This document shows, in pieces, positions 52,801 to 58,800 of a DNA stretch of 64,000 bases. This DNA comes from Malania oleifera. Taxonomy: Eukaryota > Streptophyta > Magnoliopsida > Santalales > Ximeniaceae. The notes beneath the pieces are model-generated. The model was given only the letters and a program-made list of their open reading frames with translations, did not search any database and was not told the origin of the DNA. The stretch is taken from contig NC_080417.1 of the NCBI RefSeq assembly GCF_029873635.1, forward strand, positions 28,301,682 through 28,365,681. Reading direction: 5' to 3'. The position numbers were made by a program, and so were the translations under genes. Numbering within the stretch: position 1 is the stretch's first letter; every line of letters starts with the position of its first letter.

Positions 52801-55800
52801 TATCTTAATTAAACTAAACACATGGCAAACTACTAATTAAACCCAACAATTATCAATCCGATTCTTCTTAAGTAGTCTCCAACATGGATCTTCCCAAGGT
52901 CTTGCTTCTTGTCCTACATCAACTCTCCCCCAGCTAGAAAAAATTCAGCCACGAATTTTGAAATGTTAAACTTGGATTATTCAAAAGCCAGCACTTGAGA
53001 GATGCAAGAGACAATGTTCCATTGGCAATACCATAGACTTGACTTGAGAGTTAGCATCAATGAACTTATATCAAGAATGACAAACTCAACAATTAGTATG
53101 TCTAAAAGACTTTGGATGTCTTCATACACATTCATTTCCTTCCTTGTAGTGTCTTCAAGTTGACTAATTGTGCCTGATTCCTTGTGTTGGTCGATTGGTA
53201 GAGCAAGCTTCAAAATGATCATTTTACCATTACAGTGGAAGACATGTGTTCTCATGTCCTTGAGTCACACCCAAATCATCCAACCAAGGAGACCAAGTAG
53301 TACATGGCCAATGTTCATGGGTATGATGTCACACCAAACATTATCAAAATAGTCACACTTTGGATAGGAACTAAACATCTTTCACAAACATGCATGGTAA
53401 TGTTGTCAATCCAAGATATCTCGTAAGGCTGTGGGTGAGGTTCTGAATGAAGTTGCATGTGAGTGACTCCATTTCTAGAAACCACGTTCATAGGACATCT
53501 TCCATCAATGATGAATTTGCATACATTTCCTCCACACTTGAGAAATGTGTGGAAAAGCTTGAAATTGTGCCCAAGGTATGATAAATGGCATTCCTTTGTC
53601 CAATAATTTGTCACCATATTGCTGGATTTTTGCATATATATACTGCACCTATATATCACTGAAAGTCCTTTAACACGATTTCCCATAAGCCTTACTCCCA
53701 ATTTCTCAAAAACTTATCTTCAATTTACCTTTAAATTGATTGTCCTGCTGAAATGAAACAAATTCAAAAATAAAACTCACAAATTACAGCAATAAAACCT
53801 GATTTTTTATGCTGGCAGCGACAATTTCTAGGGCTTTCATGCCAAATCATCGTGCTTGCTTGCCATATATTGTGTCCACAACAAAATATCTCCTTGCAGG
53901 TCAAAATATTAAATTAAAAAAAAAAAAAAAGAAGCCTAGTGCACAAAGCTCCCGCGTATGCAGGGTCCGAGGAAGGGGCGGACCACAATGGGTCTATAGC
54001 ACGCAACCTTACCTTGCATTTTTGCAAGAGGCTGTTTCCACGCCTCGAACTCGTGACCTCCAGGTCACATGGCGACAACCTTACCGTTGCGCCTAAGCTA
54101 CCCTGCTTGCAGATCAAAATATCATGGAGAAAATTGAAATCTCATGAATAAAGCAATTTTTCGCAAGACTGGAAATTGCAGAGAACTAAGGAAGTTTCCC
54201 AGTCACAGGTGGCCAGTGTGTGGGGCCCGTGCACCTCCAGCAATGAAACCTTGGTCGACGGGTGATTAGAGAATGAGGAGTTTAGTGGTGGTGGCGGCGT
54301 GTTAAGAAAATCACCAAAAGTAAGGGATTCAAGGGGGCCGACAACTGGAATCCTTTTGGCCAGCACACTTACCCCAAAAACTACATAACATTATAAACAT
54401 ACTCCTAGAATACACAAATATTACAAACAAGCTTCCAAATACACATAACACTATCTTTAAAACTAAACACATAGTAAACTACTAATAAACCCTACAATTA
54501 CCAAGCTAATTCTTCTTGAGTAGTCTCCAACATGGATCTTCCCAAGGTCTCTCTTCTCGTCCTACATCATGCAGCTTGAGTCAATTCATGACATGCTGAC
54601 ATACCAGAAGAAAAGAATAAGCAGCAGCTTGAGTCAACTCATAACATGCTACGCAACTTGAGTAAACATTCTAACAGAGCAGGAAGAACAACATAAGCCG
54701 TGGCCCAAGTCAATCCATGACATGCTAAGATGACTAGAAAACAACATAGCAACAAGTCAACTCATAAAATACTTACATGTCAAACAAGTCAACTCATAGA
54801 CAGAAATGCCAAGAGAATAGGACACCTACAACTAGACCAACTGAATCATAGGTAACCCAAATGCAGGTATACAAAAAAGGTCCTCTCTTAGACAATTTGG
54901 CAATAATTATGCACATATTCCGCATTTTTAGAACCTAAAACTTCTAAAGATGCTGAACTTGATGAGTTCTGGATGAATGTTAGGAAAGATATATAAAATC
55001 GATTCAAAATAAATAATGGGCAGATACTTGTTCCTAAAACATATAATCATGTAATTATTGGCATTAAATGAGTTTCAGAAACAAGCTTAAAGAAAATGGT
55101 ACTATAATTAGAAATAAAGCACGGTTAGTCGCACAAGGCTATACTCAAGAACAAGGCATTGATTATGATGAAGGAATTAGCATCTTACATGCATTTGCAT
55201 GCTTTTAAAATTTTTAAATGGACGCAAAAAAATACAACAATAACAACAACGACAGGCCCTTAAGTCCCACTATGTGGGATCGCTATAATGGCTATATGAA
55301 TCCTTTTCCGCCAATTCATGTGATCCAAGGGCATTTTCTTCAATTAACTTAAGATCTATTACATGGATGTAAAAAAAATGCCTTCTTAAATAGTTTCATT
55401 GAAAAGGAAGCTTATGTAAAAAACAAAAAACAAAAAACAAAAAAAAAAACTCCTAGTTTTGAAAATAAATAATTTCATGATCATGTTCACAAACTTTTAA
55501 AAGAACTTTATGGTTTGAAACAAGCCACATGTACTTAGTATGACAGATATAACTTTTTAATTGATAAGGGTTTGTAATTGATAACAGATTTGCTAGAGGA
55601 ATGCTAATAAAACCATGTGTACAAAATCTAGAAATTGTAATATTTGCTTGTTAAATTTATGTGATGATATCATATTTGGTGATACTTATAAACCTTTACA
55701 TTAAGATTTCTCTAACTTGAAGCATGCTAAATTTCAAATGATTGTTGCAGGTAAGCTAAGCTAATGACATATTCGAGAGCCAGATAAAATAAACTCAAGA

Positions 55801-58800
55801 ATTGCTTGCATGCAAAACTCCAAGGTAAGGCCTAGTGGATCTTCGACATATTTAGCCTAATAGACATATCAGTGTTTCTAGAATATTGAGTATTAGGTTT
55901 TTTTGAACTGAAATAATTTAAGTCTTGTCATACGGGAGCAAAATTAATAACCCAAGGACGAGAGGACCAAGAGGCTAGAAGCCTTGTCGTATCTAAGGGG
56001 GCCACAGCTGTGCTTGATGCAGTAAAAACCCTAGTTTAAAATTTTTGAACTGTTGTTATACTCCTCTGAGAACACAGTGGATGATGTAGTCACCCCAATC
56101 AGATGTGCCGGAAGGATCAGCATCAAGATTACCACTAAAAAAGATTTGTTGATTTTCCATGTTTCCCATCAAGATCCCAACAATGATCAACAATGTGGTT
56201 TTCCTTCCCGCAGTTAGCGCAAACACTACTACCAACATGACCAGCACCTCTATTGGAGCAACCAATACCTCTTTCTCAGACTCCCCCCTAAACATCAACC
56301 ACGACCACCAATATTAACTTTCCCACAACCAGGGGTCGCACCAACTGTAGCTGAACCATCCTTAGGAGAAGCTTGAGCAGAGCTAGGATCATATTTGGTG
56401 ATCCTTTGATTTCTAGAATACCCCTCAGTTATAGAGGGTACAGGTTCCTCAGGATTTGATCACGCAACTGTTTGAAGACCAGGAGTCAAATCAGACAAAA
56501 AATTGGCAGTTAACAATTTTGCCCATTGATTCTTAAGCATCTCAAATTCAATATTTTTCAAGCATGTGCACTTATCGTTGATATTTAGTTACTCCCAAAT
56601 ATCCTTTAGAGCACTGTATTATTTTCTGATAGATCTATTCAACCAATAAAACTTGAAGTACTTATACAAGTCAAAAAATATGAGTTTGATTCCTACCATA
56701 GGAGTTACTTTCAAGAAGATCATTCCACAATCCCTAGGAAGTTCAGTGAAACATCACATTACCACTATCATTTTTCTTCCATCCACTCATAATCATTTGA
56801 GTCATGAGGTGGGGGATCCTGCACCAAATATTTAGTTTTTCTTTTTGCATCAATGAACCCCCGACAACTTGCAATTATAGACAATAATTGGCAGAAGCTG
56901 CAGAGCCAGCCAATTTTACGGCTGTAATATGCACATTCACTCTATCAGCTGAACTCTTATCCACTGAAGCCAATAACATCACAGCACACATGAAATATGC
57001 TGCCAAGTAAATCGAAACAACCAACCGCACCAAAGACCAGCAGGAACCAGAAAAGACACAAACCAGCACACCTAAGCAACAAAAGAAAATAAGGGCAGCA
57101 CAAAGCAGAACACAACAGCACTAGAGGACTTCAAGCAGCAGCCATGACCACAAAACAGCAGTTACAGCATCCAAAGAGGAATCAAAGGCATAAGAAAGCC
57201 TGCCAAATCAGCCATAGCCACACAGAACAGAGCACATCACAACCAAAAGTCCCAGGCACTCAAACAACAGTACAAATAATACAAACACAACCAGGCAGCA
57301 GCTAGAAACAAGTGCAGTCATGAACAGGAGATATAGTTATCAAACACCAATCAAAAACCCACCAGCAGTTGATAGATGTTTGCACTTTGCAGGCAATTAC
57401 TCAAGAACAAGGAAGCACAAGAACAACATCAAAACAGTGTCATTGCATCACAAGTCACAACCAACCAAGGAAATGTCAAAATGGTAACAGCACATGGAAA
57501 GCACCCAATAAAGGATGCACACAACTGAACAGCAGAAAAAAGAGGCCTAAACAACTCTCAAATCAGAGAGATTTCTAATTCAGAACTGGAAAAAGTAAAA
57601 AAGAAGAGAAGAGACCAAACAACAATCAGATTGCTCAGATTTGAATATTTTGACTGCTCTGATACCATGTTGTAGGCCTGAGTAACCCAACCAGTTAGCT
57701 AAGATAAATACAACCAGGACCAGGAGGAAGGAAGCAGGGAATATGGTTGGGCAGAAGAGACTAGGACTCCAGACCAACCCTAACCCTAAATACAAATTCC
57801 AGGAGCCACAAAACCTTGAAAACACAAAACAAAATATAACCTATATACTGAAAAATCTATAGCTGCTAAACAGAAGCTACTCCTTTGCTGGCTTGGATAG
57901 GGTTGTCCTGTGTCCACAGAAAAGTTTGTGCCAGACCCATGAACCATGCTCTTAGCCTTATGCAGTCACATGGTATCAATGGATTTATGATTATCATCCT
58001 AGCAATTATCCTTTTTTCTAATACATATTTGGTTTCTCAAATGCTTTTTACTGTACTTTCTTACCCCAGCAAGTAGATATAACTCCTATTAGACCCCAAT
58101 CCAACCCTAAACTCAGTTATTTTTTAATTCCCTATGCAAACAGTAACCCTTGAATTTTTGCGGGAGCTGGGAAGTCCCACATCAAGAAAATTTCATGAGA
58201 CAAATTGGAAATGAAAATCCCCAAGTATTGGCAAGCTTCTAGATAATCGAAGATCAAATAATCTCCAACACTCTTTCCTACTTTACAAACTACTAAACTC
58301 CACAACTCTCTTGACTAACCAAGGTCCCTAATTCCACAATTATTTCGTTTGGTAAGTCCAACTTTCACAAAACCAAGGACATCCTCAACTGTAGACTCTT
58401 AAGCATGTGCTTTTTTAATGGCCATGTCCAATGTAAGTAGTTTCCTAATGTAAATAGCAAAGCTTTCCATATTAAAATAGTAACAGATTAAGGTTGCATT
58501 ATCATGCAGCCTCTCATATTTACATTAATCACATCAATTTACACCATACTCAAAGCAAATCAATTAAGTATATTTCCCCTTCAAATTATCTGCCTTGCAT
58601 TTAAATAGAAAGGAATTCCAACATCAGAAGTTCTTAAGTTTCAAGTCAAAAGAAAGCCCAAATATTTTCCCACTCTAGATTGGGAACGTCACACATAAAT
58701 CAACAGTAACATGCTCCAACTTCCAAGCAATTTATCTTAGAAAGCTCTGTCATACAGAATTGCAAAATAACCAGAGCTTCCCTGACCCATCTCCTTTCTA

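Larger units (their letters stand above)
52530..54569 (-). mobile_element. short Ty3/gypsy-type element (gag-protease only)
   Basis: The repeated ends align for about 200 bp: 52,720-52,921 and 54,371-54,569 (CTACATA-CATTA, TACACAAATATTACAAACAAG, AGTAGTCTCCAACATGGATC). On the minus strand CTGGGGGAGAGT is a polypurine tract before TGATGTAGG. The 5' LTR copy seems partly replaced at 54,140-54,370. No RT or integrase was found, so it is non-autonomous or deleted. Confidence 0.68.
46845..55760 (+). mobile_element. Ty1/copia element (inner, plus strand), heavily interrupted
   Basis: A primer-site-like TTGGTGTCAGAAC at 48,278-48,290 marks the end of a probable 5' LTR (about 46,845-48,277). Gag, integrase and RT pieces then follow in order at 48,330-50,230, 50,440-51,120 and 54,910-55,710. 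Between them lie L1, SINE, gypsy and a short repeat. No 3' LTR was recognised; the element seems to be cut off before RNase H. Confidence 0.65.
46126..57872 (-). mobile_element. Ty1/copia element (outer), split by a nested plus-strand copia element
   Basis: The LTRs are 46,126-46,365 and 57,668-57,872 (diverged). They share TACAACCAGGA, CTAAATACAAATTCC, ATACAACC/ATATAACC and CTATA-ACT. The minus-strand primer site TGGTATCAGAGC (57,656-57,667) abuts the right LTR, and the polypurine tract TTCAGGGGGGAG abuts the left LTR. RNase H lies at about 46,440-46,840 and gag at about 56,050-57,000. The centre is occupied by other elements. No matching target duplication was seen. Confidence 0.8.
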
